In this document: positions 1 to 14,953 of the stretch, one piece after another
How the letters are laid out: each line of letters begins with the position of its first letter
Position numbering within the stretch: position 1 is the stretch's first letter
DNA from: Leptospira alstonii serovar Sichuan str. 79601
Lineage (GTDB): Bacteria > Spirochaetota > Leptospiria > Leptospirales > Leptospiraceae
Direction: 5' to 3'
Assembly: GCF_000347175.1 (NCBI RefSeq)
Contig: NZ_ANIK01000091.1
Span: forward strand, 1 to 14,953
DNA: 14,953 nt
Translations under genes and position numbers: made by a program
Notes under the pieces: model-generated
Databases searched by the model: none
Seen by the model: only the letters and a program-made list of their open reading frames with translations
What the model was told of the DNA's origin: nothing

Positions 1-1296
<1,296 letters not shown>

Positions 1297-1328
1297 CAGG
1301 CAAGGTCACCCTAACATCCGCCCCCTAT

Positions 1329-1346
1329 CCACTGACTCCTAGTACG
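1329..1346 (+). repeat. 18-base dispersed repeat, copy 1
   Basis: CCACTGACTCCTAGTACG occurs exactly here and at 12300-12317. Here it lies about 40 bases beyond the end of the IS3 element, inside non-coding DNA. Both copies are intergenic. What follows differs: the 12300 copy runs into a GTGGG/CCCAC hairpin, this one does not. Confidence 0.8.
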
Positions 1347-1407
1347 CTCCTGCAAATTTCCTTTGAAATTTTAAGACAAGTTCTAAAGTAAAACACTCCC
1401 TGAATTA

Positions 1408-1505
1408 CGATCCATAGATAAATATGATTCCTAGAATTAAGACAGCTCGAAGTGTGATCTTCTTATTCGACGAAGTCAAGAAGACCGGTGGCAGATGGAT
1501 CGCTC
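1408..1505 (+). repeat. ~98-base repeat matching the IS110-type left end (copy 1)
   Basis: By hand alignment about 87 of 99 columns agree with 14104-14202, starting sharply at CGATCCATAGAT in both copies. This copy has no recombinase gene after it, so it is either the remnant of an IS110 left end or a free-standing member of a dispersed repeat family. It can fold as TCTTCTT (1458-1464) with AAGAAGA (1478-1484), with an inner TTCG-A-CGAA. One base is missing relative to the other copy inside this hairpin, so any shared reading frame is lost while the fold survives. That argues that DNA or RNA structure, not protein, is what is shared. Confidence 0.8.
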
Positions 1506-1670
1506 ATCTCAGCTTAGCCGAGAAACAACATATGTTTCGATCCGGAACGCGCCTTTTTAGAAGTCGTTCCGATGAGTTTCTCGCTTCGCGGCTCTTGTTT
1601 ATCATTTCGAAGTTAGAGATCGTTGATTTCGGGGTTGCCTCGGAATTCCATCTCGAAAGATCGTATTCTA

Positions 1671-2030
<360 letters not shown>

Positions 2031-2207
2031 GTGGTTTTCTTTCCAAGTATGTCGAATTGAAAAAGACCTGATCCGGAATTCAGCCGGTAGTATCACCCAC
2101 AAGTTCTGCAAAATACAATCGATTGGGCAATTTTATCTTGTCGGAATTACCGAAGCGCCATGGATTTTTGATTTAAAACCTATCCATTAATCCCCGAACG
2201 CATCGGT

Positions 2208-2804
2208 TTATAAGAATTTTTTAATCTCTTTCGCGAGAGTTTTACCGTCGGTTCCGCCGGGAAACGTAACAAGAATCCGACTCCGGTCATCCAAAACATA
2301 CAAAAAAACCGTATGATCGACCGTGTAACCGCCTTCCAACTGAGGAGCGCTCACCTTTTTGGAAACCGCCCCGAAAGCACTTTGCAAAGAATCCAACCGG
2401 GACTTTTCTCCTGTCAAAGCGATCAACCTTTCGCCCGGAAACTGTTTTACATATTTTGCAAGTAGTTCCGGAGAATCCCTTTCCGGGTCCACGCTGATAA
2501 ATATGGGAGTCAGATTTTTTCCTTCGTCACCGAGTTCCCGGACCGCAGCGGACATATCCAGGAGCGCCCTTGGACACATATCGGGACAATGAGAAAATCC
2601 GAAATAGACGAGTTTCAGTTTTCCGGGAATTTCGCTCAGATGAATTTCCAGATTATCCGTATTTTTAAGCGAAGAAGAAGACCATTCCCGAACAAAAATG
2701 GGTTCGAAACCGGATTGCGATTCGGATTTCCAACCCTTCCATCCGAAAAAACCGATTCCGATCCCGAAAAACAAAACGGTTATAAATAAAATTCTTTCCT
2801 TCAA
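2208..2804 (-). CDS. SCO1/SenC-family copper chaperone / thioredoxin-like protein
   Basis: A 198-residue protein with an N-terminal membrane anchor (residues ~5-24) and a thioredoxin-fold SCO domain exposed to the periplasm. The copper-binding set of the family is present: C73 and C77 in the CPDMC motif and the distal H164 in VDHTV. Sco proteins deliver copper to, or keep reduced the cysteines of, copper centres, classically the CuA site of cytochrome oxidase. Here it is the last gene of a copper operon, 43 bases after the multicopper oxidase, so the oxidase or the blue-copper domain of the first gene is the likelier client (inference). The start is TTG at 2804, with GGGAG at a workable distance upstream; no ATG start fits better. 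I saw no clear terminator after it. Confidence 0.9.
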   Translation of the reverse strand: MKERILFITVLFFGIGIGFFGWKGWKSESQSGFEPIFVREWSSSSLKNTDNLEIHLSEIPGKLKLVYFGFSHCPDMCPRALLDMSAAVRELGDEGKNLTPIFISVDPERDSPELLAKYVKQFPGERLIALTGEKSRLDSLQSAFGAVSKKVSAPQLEGGYTVDHTVFLYVLDDRSRILVTFPGGTDGKTLAKEIKKFL

Positions 2805-2847
2805 AACGTTCTTCTCCCGAAGATTTACGACTTTTGCACGTTAGACG

Positions 2848-3864
<1,017 letters not shown>

Positions 3865-3868
3865 TCCT

Positions 3869-4183
3869 TTAGAATTTGGCGACCGATGTGATGATGATAA
3901 TCAGCGCCAAAATCCCCACTCCACCGTACACGAGAACGTTTTTCAACCAGGCGGGAACCTTAGATCCGCCCGCGAGGAGATATGCGCCCGCCCCCACGAT
4001 CGGAACGAGAAGAATCGCTCCCGTCCAAATCGATCCGATCTTAGAATCCACGTCTTCCCTTTTTACGAGATCCACCAGCGCCAAAGGCGCAAGGAGTGTG
4101 TAGAGTATAAACGGAAAGTAATATCCGTAAAAGTTGAATAGTAAGGCTAAGAATCCGGGTCCGCCGATGACAGTTTGTTCCAT
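3869..4183 (-). CDS. Small three-helix membrane protein, PLDc_N-like; paralogue of the upstream protein's C-terminus
   Basis: A 104-residue protein with three hydrophobic segments (about residues 10-38, 51-71, 83-101). The middle part, W53 followed by ILLVPIVGAGAYLLAGG, resembles the short membrane module found at the N-terminus of cardiolipin-synthase-like proteins and in many small membrane proteins (PLDc_N). It aligns along its whole length with the last ~95 residues of the protein encoded just upstream: both have a P-F-x-x-Y helix, a D-rich linker, W-x5-P, YLL-GG, P-x-W-x-K and a final helix. This suggests tandem duplication, or splitting of a module. AGGAG seven bases before the ATG gives a good start. 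It sits between the fusion lipoprotein and the oxidase and is tightly linked to the oxidase. It may be a membrane anchor or partner subunit; no catalytic residues are visible. Confidence 0.8.
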   Translation of the reverse strand: MEQTVIGGPGFLALLFNFYGYYFPFILYTLLAPLALVDLVKREDVDSKIGSIWTGAILLVPIVGAGAYLLAGGSKVPAWLKNVLVYGGVGILALIIIITSVAKF

Positions 4184-4223
4184 AATTTTTCTCCTATGAT
4201 AATTTCTGAATATTCTAAATTGA

Positions 4224-6242
<2,019 letters not shown>

Positions 6243-6395
6243 TTTTGATTGAACCTCCGGGCTTTCCGGAATTTTATTGGTATACTGAATCTGAGAATTG
6301 TTATGAATAGTGCGCACTTTGCATTCGATCCTGAAAGTTTATGCGGTAAAAAAAAATCTTCTCGATCTATAAATGACCCTATATCTCTTCTTTTC

Positions 6396-6426
6396 AGAAT
6401 AATGAGCATATGCTCACATATTTCAA
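6396..6426 (-). promoter_or_regulatory. Likely promoter of the copper operon with a palindromic operator in the spacer
   Basis: On the minus strand TTGAAA (6426-6421) could be a -35 box; 17 to 19 bases later lies ATTATTCT (6403-6396), a mediocre -10. The spacer contains the perfect 14-base palindrome TGAGCATATGCTCA (6403-6416). A palindrome between the two boxes is a usual place for a repressor site. The shape TGA-x-CA-TA-TG-x-TCA resembles operators of the ArsR/SmtB metal-sensor family (TGAACA-N2-TGTTCA). This is by eye; no regulator gene is nearby. The same site also lies ~120 bases before the divergent kinase gene and might control both. Confidence 0.5.
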
Positions 6427-6536
6427 AAAACTCAAGACAAAAATAAGATGAGAAAGATTTTCCCCGAACCGAATTGGAATGTTTGTTATTTTGCAATCGG
6501 AAGAATACGAATGTTCGAAAAGGATACGGAACAATC

Positions 6537-7820
6537 ATGAGTTTTGTTTCCCATTTAAAAGACGTATTCAAAATTCCCTCTCATCCTTCCACACATCCGA
6601 ACGCTTGGAAAAGAAACATCATCCAAGGTTTTTTAGTTCTTACTTCTTGTTTTGGATTTTTGATTTATATCCCGAGCGTCTATTTAGCGTGGGAACATGG
6701 ACTCGGAGAAGTGGTGATTTTGAACACTCTCGCGCTTCTTCTCGTATGGTTTCTTTTATTACTGCCGAACCGATTCCACAAACCTAAGTCTTACTTTCTA
6801 TTGTCCTTGGTTTTCATCATGGGCTGTTTACTCTATACGAAGATAGGACTCGGAGGCGCGGGAATACTTTGGTTTTTTTCAGTTCCGATTTTGTGCGGAA
6901 TTTTTTTACGCCGGACTTTTGCGTTTTGGGGTTGGGTCGTCGCGTCGGTTTTCGTTTTTTCGGGCGCCCTCTTCTCGCATTATAAAGTCTGGGCCGGATC
7001 GGTAACTCCCTTTCAGATTCTCGTCGTAGGAGCCAACTTCACTTTCTTATGCGGGGTTCTCACGTTTTCGGTGATGTCCATATTAAGAGGACTTACCGAC
7101 GGAATTAGAAAACAAAAACGACTCGTACTTCTCCAAAAAAAGACGAACAAAGAACTTCAGAACGAGATCGCAATCCGAGCGGTTGCCGAAACAAAACTCA
7201 CGGAGTCTTTGAGGGACAAGGAAACTTTATTTCGAGAAATTCAACACAGGGTAAAAAACAATATTCAGTTGATTCTGGGAATGATGACCTTGGAGCAGGA
7301 ACAGGCCAGGTCGGAATCGGCTAAAAAAGCGATCGAATCCGCAATGAATCGGATTCAATCCATGGGAATGGTTCAGGATTATTTATTTCTGAAAAATTCT
7401 TATAAGATCGTGGATGCAAAAGATTATCTCGGTTCTTTAGTGGATCATCTTTTTCTTTCTTACGGTCCCAACGACGGAAGAATTCAATCCGATTGTAATA
7501 TAGAAGAGATCTTACTTTCCGTAGACAAAGCGATTCCCTGCGGATTGCTCCTAAACGAACTCCTTTCCAATTCCTTTAAACACGCTTTTCCGGAAAATCG
7601 AGAAGGAAAGATTACGGTCTTATTTCGAAAATCCGATTCGGGATATTTGATCCTGGAAGTTGCGGATAACGGAGTCGGCGTAAAATCCGAAAAAAAAGAA
7701 TCATCGGAAGAGGAATCTCTCGGAATGAATCTCGTCAGAGCCCTTAGTTTTCAATTGCGGGGAGAACTGGAAGTCGAAAAAGAAAACGGCTTTTTGATTC
7801 GAGTGCGCTTCTTTCCTTAA
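6537..7820 (+). CDS. Multi-TM sensor histidine kinase (HisKA_2 / HRxKNN type)
   Basis: A 427-residue membrane sensor kinase. About six hydrophobic segments fill residues ~29-51, 57-77, 86-101, 107-124, 127-147 and 159-183, followed by a coiled linker (~190-230). The phosphorylation motif is EIQHRVKNNIQL with H237, typical of the HisKA_2 class. The ATPase domain has an N-box NELLSNSFKHAF (N345), a G1 box DNGVGV (D377) and a G2-like SLGMNLV, so it looks catalytically complete. There is no extracellular sensor domain, so the membrane part itself probably senses. I prefer the ATG at 6537, since an upstream TTG at 6474 adds 21 residues without pattern. It is divergent from the copper operon and has no response regulator next to it, so its partner lies elsewhere. 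Confidence 0.88.
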   Translation: MSFVSHLKDVFKIPSHPSTHPNAWKRNIIQGFLVLTSCFGFLIYIPSVYLAWEHGLGEVVILNTLALLLVWFLLLLPNRFHKPKSYFLLSLVFIMGCLLYTKIGLGGAGILWFFSVPILCGIFLRRTFAFWGWVVASVFVFSGALFSHYKVWAGSVTPFQILVVGANFTFLCGVLTFSVMSILRGLTDGIRKQKRLVLLQKKTNKELQNEIAIRAVAETKLTESLRDKETLFREIQHRVKNNIQLILGMMTLEQEQARSESAKKAIESAMNRIQSMGMVQDYLFLKNSYKIVDAKDYLGSLVDHLFLSYGPNDGRIQSDCNIEEILLSVDKAIPCGLLLNELLSNSFKHAFPENREGKITVLFRKSDSGYLILEVADNGVGVKSEKKESSEEESLGMNLVRALSFQLRGELEVEKENGFLIRVRFFP

Positions 7821-7980
7821 AAACTTTCCCCCTTAGCGAGCGTCTTAGAAAAGTTGTTATTTTAGATTTTCTTAAAGTGTTTTCGAGATGGTTTCCGCAA
7901 AAGACGGCTCCGGGTTCTATCGCGATTTTTAGAAAATAAGACGGAAAATTTCTGCAACGGTTTTGAGTCTTTTTGGAAAA

Positions 7981-8244
7981 TCATTCCTCCGGAAAGGATT
8001 CAAAACAAAGAGTACGTTCCTTCAGAAAAGAATGAAATTGTTTATGGGCGGCACAATCTTCTTCCGTGCTGACAAAGTAGTCGTATCCGCCTCCGGTCAT
8101 TTTGATCCTACAACATCCTTGAACGGTCGGTTTCGAACTCTTTTCCGATTCCTTTTTTTCCGTCTCTTTTGCAAACGTGGTTCCGTAAAAAAACAAAACG
8201 ATAAGAAACGCGATCGGTTTTTGGAAATCAAATCTTCTTTTCAT
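7981..8244 (-). CDS. Small secreted cysteine-containing protein of unknown function
   Basis: I do not recognise this gene. It encodes 87 residues: a basic start, a hydrophobic signal stretch (IAFLIVLFFYGTTFA, residues 11-25) with probable cleavage after TFA, a Lys/Glu/Ser-rich linker, and a compact C-terminal part with C44, C45, C64 and C80 plus His68 and His71. Four cysteines could form two disulphides in the periplasm or bind a metal; both are guesses. I start it at the ATG at 8244 because the signal peptide begins there; an in-frame start at 8274 adds ten residues. No good Shine-Dalgarno is visible. It converges with the histidine kinase and is divergent from the next gene. Confidence 0.6.
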   Translation of the reverse strand: MKRRFDFQKPIAFLIVLFFYGTTFAKETEKKESEKSSKPTVQGCCRIKMTGGGYDYFVSTEEDCAAHKQFHSFLKERTLCFESFPEE

Positions 8245-8341
8245 CGTAATAATATCCGTGTTCGGTAGTTTCAAACGACTTTAGCTTTTTTAAGAGGACG
8301 TAACGCGTTCAAACCTCTACGGATCATTTTACGATCCCGGA

Positions 8342-8355
8342 TATTTGCGCAAATA
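8342..8355. promoter_or_regulatory. 14-base perfect palindrome in a divergent intergenic region
   Basis: TATTTGCGCAAATA reads the same on both strands and lies ~90 bases before the start of each divergent gene (8244 minus, 8443 plus). It is a candidate regulator site; the regulator is unknown. Confidence 0.4.
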
Positions 8356-8378
8356 AAATAGAAAATTTCGGAAATAAA

Positions 8379-8415
8379 TTGCAATTCTAAATTTCTTACT
8401 AATACTGAAGTATTA
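8379..8415 (+). promoter_or_regulatory. Possible promoter with an inverted repeat over its -10 region
   Basis: TTGCAA (8379-8384) with AATACT about 16 bases later (8401-8406) is a weak promoter guess for the gene at 8443. The -10 region overlaps a perfect 7-2-7 inverted repeat, TAATACT-GA-AGTATTA (8400-8415), a possible operator. AGGA at 8428-8431 is the likely ribosome site of the gene. Confidence 0.35.
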
Positions 8416-8442
8416 ATTTAGATCCACAGGAACCTTATTTAT

Positions 8443-9456
<1,014 letters not shown>

Positions 9457-9895
9457 AATTGTTCAGCAAAACCCTGCGTGCGTATCTTTCAAGGATCGTT
9501 ATGGGGCGGTTTTCGGAGAAAAAACGTTTCAGAATTTCATGATTTTCATATATTCAGAAAATATCATTCGTTTTTCCTTCTCCGAAACCGGGCTCGCAGC
9601 TCCGGTCGATCCATTGGGAATCATTCTTCTTAAAGAAAAAAATTTGCGGATTTGCAACGGATCGACCCCGCTTTGATCCCTACCGCGGGGATCGTAATTC
9701 CGATGTTAGACCGGTACTTTTGAATCGATTTTTTTCTTTCCGACATAGCCTTCGCTTTCCTAGGTTCGCTCCTAAGAACTCAAACAAAGGGCTTCTACTC
9801 GTGAAGTCGGTTATGAATCGTAGTTCAAAGACAAAATTTTTCGAAAAAATCAAGATCTACGGATAAGGTTCCCTCGTTTCAAAAGAGTCACAAAT
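9457..9895. other. Gene-free convergent gap
   Basis: No frame here has recognisable protein character. It contains a long imperfect inverted repeat (9508-9589) and a GC-rich hairpin with CCCCGC (9666-9671) and GCGGGG (9685-9690), overlapped by an alternative GATCCC/GGGATC pairing (9675-9693). It also has an AT-rich palindrome ATTTTTCGAAAAAT around 9834-9848. One or more of these may end transcription of the two convergent genes, but none has the classical stem plus T-run. Confidence 0.5.
9508..9589. repeat. Long imperfect inverted repeat
   Basis: The left arm GGTTTTCGGAGAAAAAACG (9508-9526) pairs with CGTTTTTCCTTCTCCGAAACC (9569-9589) with a few bulges. Between them ATTTTC (9542-9547) can pair with GAAAAT (9557-9562). 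The whole could form an ~82-base hairpin on either strand. It lies in the convergent gap 50 bases past the preceding stop. Confidence 0.6.
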
Positions 9896-10882
9896 TCAAG
9901 GTGTCGGTTTCGGAACGGAATGGCCTTTCGAAACCAGCCATTCGGGATTGAAAATCCGAGATTGATACCTGGCGCCGGAATCGCATAACACGGTAACCAC
10001 GGTATGACCGGGTCCGAGTTCTTTGGCGAGTTGTACGGCGGCCGCGACGTTGATTCCGGTCGAACCTCCGAGAAAAAGCCCGTCCTTATAAAGAAGTTGG
10101 TAAACGACTTTTAAACATTCCTCATCGGTAATTCGAATCGCGTCGTCCATAGGCGCACCTTTCATGTTTTCGGTGATCCTTCCGTTTCCGATTCCTTCCG
10201 TAAAGGAACTCCCTTCGGCGGAGACTTCTCCCTTTTTAACGAAATTATAAATCCCGGAACCGTACGGATCGGCGACCACGGTTTTGATTTTGGAATTTTT
10301 TTCCTTTAAGAAAAGGGAAACTCCCGCGTAGGTTCCTCCTGTACCGAGAGAAGCGACCCACGCGTCAACTTTGCCGTCGGTCTGTTCCCAGATTTCGGGC
10401 GCGGTCGTTTTATAGTGCGCGTTCCGATTGGCGAGGTTATCGAATTGATTGGCCCATATCGTATTGTCCATTTCTTGAGCGATTCTTCCGGATACCTTTA
10501 CGTAGTTATTCGGATCCTTATACGGAACGGCGGGAACGGTTCTCACCTCCGCGCCTAAGGTTCGTAAGAGATCGATTTTTTCGCGGGATTGCGTATCCGG
10601 AATGATGATCAGGGTTTTATATCCCTTAGAATTACAAATATGCGTGAGTCCGATTCCGGTGTTTCCGGCCGTACCTTCGACCACCGTTCCGCCGGTTTTC
10701 AGAAGTCCTTTTCTTTCCGCGTCTTCCACGATAAAAAGGGCGGCCCGATCTTTTACGGAACCTCCCGGATTTAAGAACTCGGCTTTTCCGTAGATATTAC
10801 AACCGGTTTCCTCGCTGAAACTGCGGAGTAAGATAAGGGGCGTGTTTCCCACCGCATCGGAAAAATCTTTTTTAACGTTCAT
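9896..10882 (-). CDS. cysK: Cysteine synthase family PLP enzyme (O-acetylserine sulfhydrylase)
   Basis: A 328-residue fold-type II PLP enzyme that should make L-cysteine from O-acetylserine and sulfide in the cytoplasm. K44 in NPGGSVKDR is the PLP lysine. The substrate loop is EGTAGNTGIGL (69-79), where CysK usually has EPTSGNTG; the phosphate-binding loop is GTGGTYAG (180-187). GGSTGIN (272-278) and CDSGARY (300-306) close the active site. The length matches CysK/CysM (about 300-330). The EGTAGNT variant is also known in divergent cysteine synthases, so substrate preference (O-acetylserine, O-phosphoserine, or a cystathionine synthase role) is not certain. The ATG at 10882 follows a purine-rich AGAAGAGA. 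It lies 175 bases after fbaB, separated from it by a terminator, so it is probably transcribed alone. Confidence 0.9.
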   Translation of the reverse strand: MNVKKDFSDAVGNTPLILLRSFSEETGCNIYGKAEFLNPGGSVKDRAALFIVEDAERKGLLKTGGTVVEGTAGNTGIGLTHICNSKGYKTLIIIPDTQSREKIDLLRTLGAEVRTVPAVPYKDPNNYVKVSGRIAQEMDNTIWANQFDNLANRNAHYKTTAPEIWEQTDGKVDAWVASLGTGGTYAGVSLFLKEKNSKIKTVVADPYGSGIYNFVKKGEVSAEGSSFTEGIGNGRITENMKGAPMDDAIRITDEECLKVVYQLLYKDGLFLGGSTGINVAAAVQLAKELGPGHTVVTVLCDSGARYQSRIFNPEWLVSKGHSVPKPTP

Positions 10883-10935
10883 ATATTCTCTTCTATTCCG
10901 GTAGAATAAAACGACTCGTCTCGTAATTCGACGTT

Positions 10936-10969
10936 AAAACGAGATACTCCGCATTTTCGCGGAGCATCT
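10936..10969 (-). terminator. Rho-independent terminator after fbaB
   Basis: On the minus strand an 11-base stem with one mismatch, AGATGCTCCGC paired with GCGGAGTATCT (10969-10942), with a six-base loop, is followed by CGTTTT. It lies ~90 bases after the aldolase stop and ~55 bases before the cysK start. Confidence 0.55.
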
Positions 10970-11057
10970 TCCATATTCTTTCTTTAGAATATACTTTAAA
11001 AGGAATATTCCGATTGAACGACTGCCGTTTTTAGGAGCGCGAGTCGTTTTCGTTTTG

Positions 11058-12113
<1,056 letters not shown>

Positions 12114-12141
12114 TCCTAAGTTCCTTGTCGATTTGAATGTC

Positions 12142-12186
<45 letters not shown>

Positions 12187-12299
12187 TTGTATCTTTTAGC
12201 AACCCTCGCACGTTTTTTTAAACGAACGGTAAAGCCCGGATCTCTTCCTTACCGTTACGGATAAAACGGAAAAATTTTAACCTGACTCCTGAACCCTAA

Positions 12300-12330
12300 C
12301 CACTGACTCCTAGTACGTGGGAACTCCCAC
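12300..12330. repeat. 18-base dispersed repeat, copy 2, with adjoining palindrome
   Basis: 12300-12317 repeats 1329-1346 exactly. It is directly joined to GTGGGAACTCCCAC (12317-12330), a hairpin with a 5- to 6-bp stem. The combination looks like a small intergenic repeat element. Confidence 0.7.
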
Positions 12331-12400
12331 AATCCTCATGGAAAGGTAAATTCAAATTTCTTCAGTAGAGTGAGTTCAAATGCGAAAACGTTTGAATGTG

Positions 12401-12438
12401 AAAACTAAAACGCAACACTCCCTATGGGTCGTGTTGCG
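12401..12438 (-). terminator. Rho-independent terminator after the hybrid kinase
   Basis: On the minus strand CGCAACAC (12438-12431) pairs perfectly with GTGTTGCG (12418-12411), with an inner CCC-ATA-GGG, followed by TTTTAGTTTT (12410-12401). It lies 23 bases after the kinase stop and is the clearest terminator in the window. Confidence 0.8.
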
Positions 12439-12460
12439 GGTCGAATTTTTTGGATTCGCT

Positions 12461-13933
<1,473 letters not shown>

Positions 13934-14103
13934 TTTCAGCTGTTACGACCTTGGCAAAAAAGACGGATTCTACTTGAATTGAAAACCATTTTTCAATCTC
14001 AATTCGAGAATTCTACCCGGAACGAAGCTTAAATTCAAAAGATATTAATCATTTCGTGGAAAAATTCTTGAACCTTCTCCCCATACTCTTAGGATATATT
14101 GAG
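13934..14103. other. Gap between kinase start and IS110 left end
   Basis: Apart from the kinase promoter at 13967-13996 I see no gene or repeat here. The region is AT-rich and ends where the shared repeat begins at 14104. Confidence 0.5.
13967..13996 (-). promoter_or_regulatory. Promoter of the hybrid kinase with overlapping hairpin
   Basis: On the minus strand TTGAAA (13996-13991) and TAGAAT (13972-13967) are spaced 18 bases, close to the sigma-70 consensus, with transcription expected ~25 bases before the ATG. A perfect 8-4-8 inverted repeat ATTGAAAA / TTTTCAAT (13978-13997) covers the -35 box and half the spacer, a possible operator. Confidence 0.6.
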
Positions 14104-14358
<255 letters not shown>

Positions 14359-14953
14359 ATGAACAGTCAAGAAATCAAGTATGTAGGAATTGATTGCGGA
14401 AAGAAAAGTTTAGAGGTTGTTCGAATTAATTCGGAGAACTCGCTCGAACGTCGGCAATTCAGTACAACGGAAAGCGGTATTAGCAGTTTATTAAAATGGC
14501 TGACTTTAAATGATATTGTAGGTCTGGAAGCGGGCTCTCAATCTTTTAGAATTGCAAAATCAATTTTAAACAAAGGGATTCAAGTAATTGTCTTGAATCC
14601 CGGAGACTTAGCAACGATCTATCAATCTTTGAAAAAGACTGATAAAGAAGACAGTTTAAAAATAGCCAGGCTCATTCAACGTTATCCAATAGAAGAATTA
14701 CCGGTTGTTCCGATTCCCACGGATGAAGAGGAAGATAATCGGCGATTGTGTACAGAGCATGAGAACTGGACAAGGCAACTGACGCAAGGTAAGAATCGAC
14801 TTCACAGTTTATTCACTCAAGCCGGTTTGACTGAAATCACCAAAAAGCATTTACGAACAAAAGCATCCAGAGAAGTTTCTGTAGCTTTACTTCCTGATCG
14901 ATACAAAAAGGAAGCGGAACGAATCTTAAAAGTTTTAGATTTAGTCGAACTAA
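14359..14953 (+). CDS. IS110-family recombinase/transposase, 3' end outside window
   Basis: 198 residues are visible and the frame is open to the last base. The RuvC-like DEDD catalytic set of IS110 transposases is present: D12 in [13 protein letters not shown]57 in GLEAGS, and D95 and D98 in [13 protein letters not shown], preceded by [10 protein letters not shown]. The C-terminal Tnp domain with its catalytic serine would lie beyond the window. The start ATG at 14359 has AGGAG (14347-14351) seven bases upstream. The enzyme should cut and join DNA guided by its bridge RNA, by family knowledge. No frameshift is seen in the visible part, so it may be an intact copy. Confidence 0.92.
   Translation, partial: MNSQEIKYVGIDCGKKSLEVVRINSENSLERRQFSTTESGISSLLKWLTLNDIVGLEAGSQSFRIAKSILNKGIQVIVLNPGDLATIYQSLKKTDKEDSLKIARLIQRYPIEELPVVPIPTDEEEDNRRLCTEHENWTRQLTQGKNRLHSLFTQAGLTEITKKHLRTKASREVSVALLPDRYKKEAERILKVLDLVEL

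Larger units (their letters stand above)
1297..1670. other. Non-coding, repeat-rich gap between the IS3 element and the DMT gene
   Basis: I see no convincing gene here. The stretch holds an 18-base repeat (1329-1346) shared with 12300-12317, a ~98-base repeat (1408-1505) shared with the IS110 left end at 14104, and a 7-bp hairpin CGGAACG / CGTTCCG at 1543-1549 and 1565-1571. A frame starting at 1424 runs through the repeat and into the DMT gene in a different phase. It has no recognisable protein motif, and its reading frame is not kept in the second repeat copy. The DMT gene promoter must lie here, but I cannot point to it. Confidence 0.6.

Noticed and set aside
1390..1401. AACACTCCCT shared with 12414-12423 as a further dispersed repeat
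   Set aside because: At 12414 these bases are part of a terminator stem; a ten-base match is within chance.
8343..8354. Possible LexA box
   Set aside because: The Leptospira LexA site I recall is TTTG-N5-CAAA; this one has only two bases between TTTG and CAAA.
11014..11050. AACGACT/AGTCGTT stem just after fbaB as its terminator
   Set aside because: No T-run follows on the minus strand; the stem at 10942-10969 fits better.

Overview
The window looks like spirochaete chromosome, most likely Leptospira. The reasons are moderate-to-low G+C with many AAA and TTT codons, an IS3-family element of the IS1500 kind and an IS110-family element of the IS1533 kind (both known from Leptospira), and several lipoprotein or secreted-protein styles common in that genus. 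I could not run a search, so the genus is an inference.

Layout. Positions 1-1288 hold an IS3-family element whose left tip lies outside the window. Its second gene is broken by one missing base. Positions 1297-1670 are repeat-rich non-coding DNA, including a copy of a ~98-base repeat that recurs at 14104. A small DMT-family membrane protein follows (1671-2030). Positions 2208-6242 form a four-gene minus-strand operon for copper biology, in order of transcription: a lipoprotein that fuses a blue-copper domain, a NosD-like beta-helix and a three-helix membrane module; a small protein that is that membrane module alone; a two-domain multicopper oxidase; and a Sco-type copper chaperone. A 14-base perfect palindrome sits inside the likely promoter of this operon. 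Divergent from it is a multi-TM sensor histidine kinase (6537-7820).

Positions 7981-9456 carry a small cysteine-containing secreted protein and, divergent from it, a larger secreted or membrane protein. The convergent gap 9457-9895 has no gene but contains a long imperfect inverted repeat. On the minus strand follow a cysteine-synthase-family enzyme (9896-10882), class I fructose-bisphosphate aldolase FbaB (11058-12113) and a REC-PAS-histidine kinase hybrid (12461-13933) whose ATP-binding domain has lost key motifs. Good terminators are visible after fbaB and after the hybrid kinase.

The right edge (14104-14953) is the left end of an IS110-family element: about 255 bases of strongly hairpin-forming DNA followed by a DEDD recombinase cut off by the window. 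In this family the upstream non-coding end encodes the bridge RNA, so this is the best candidate for a non-coding RNA here.

The most unusual protein-coding system is the copper operon. It has a cupredoxin-NosD-membrane fusion with a multicopper oxidase and a Sco chaperone, but no nitrous oxide reductase or terminal oxidase nearby. Its physiological substrate cannot be told from the sequence.
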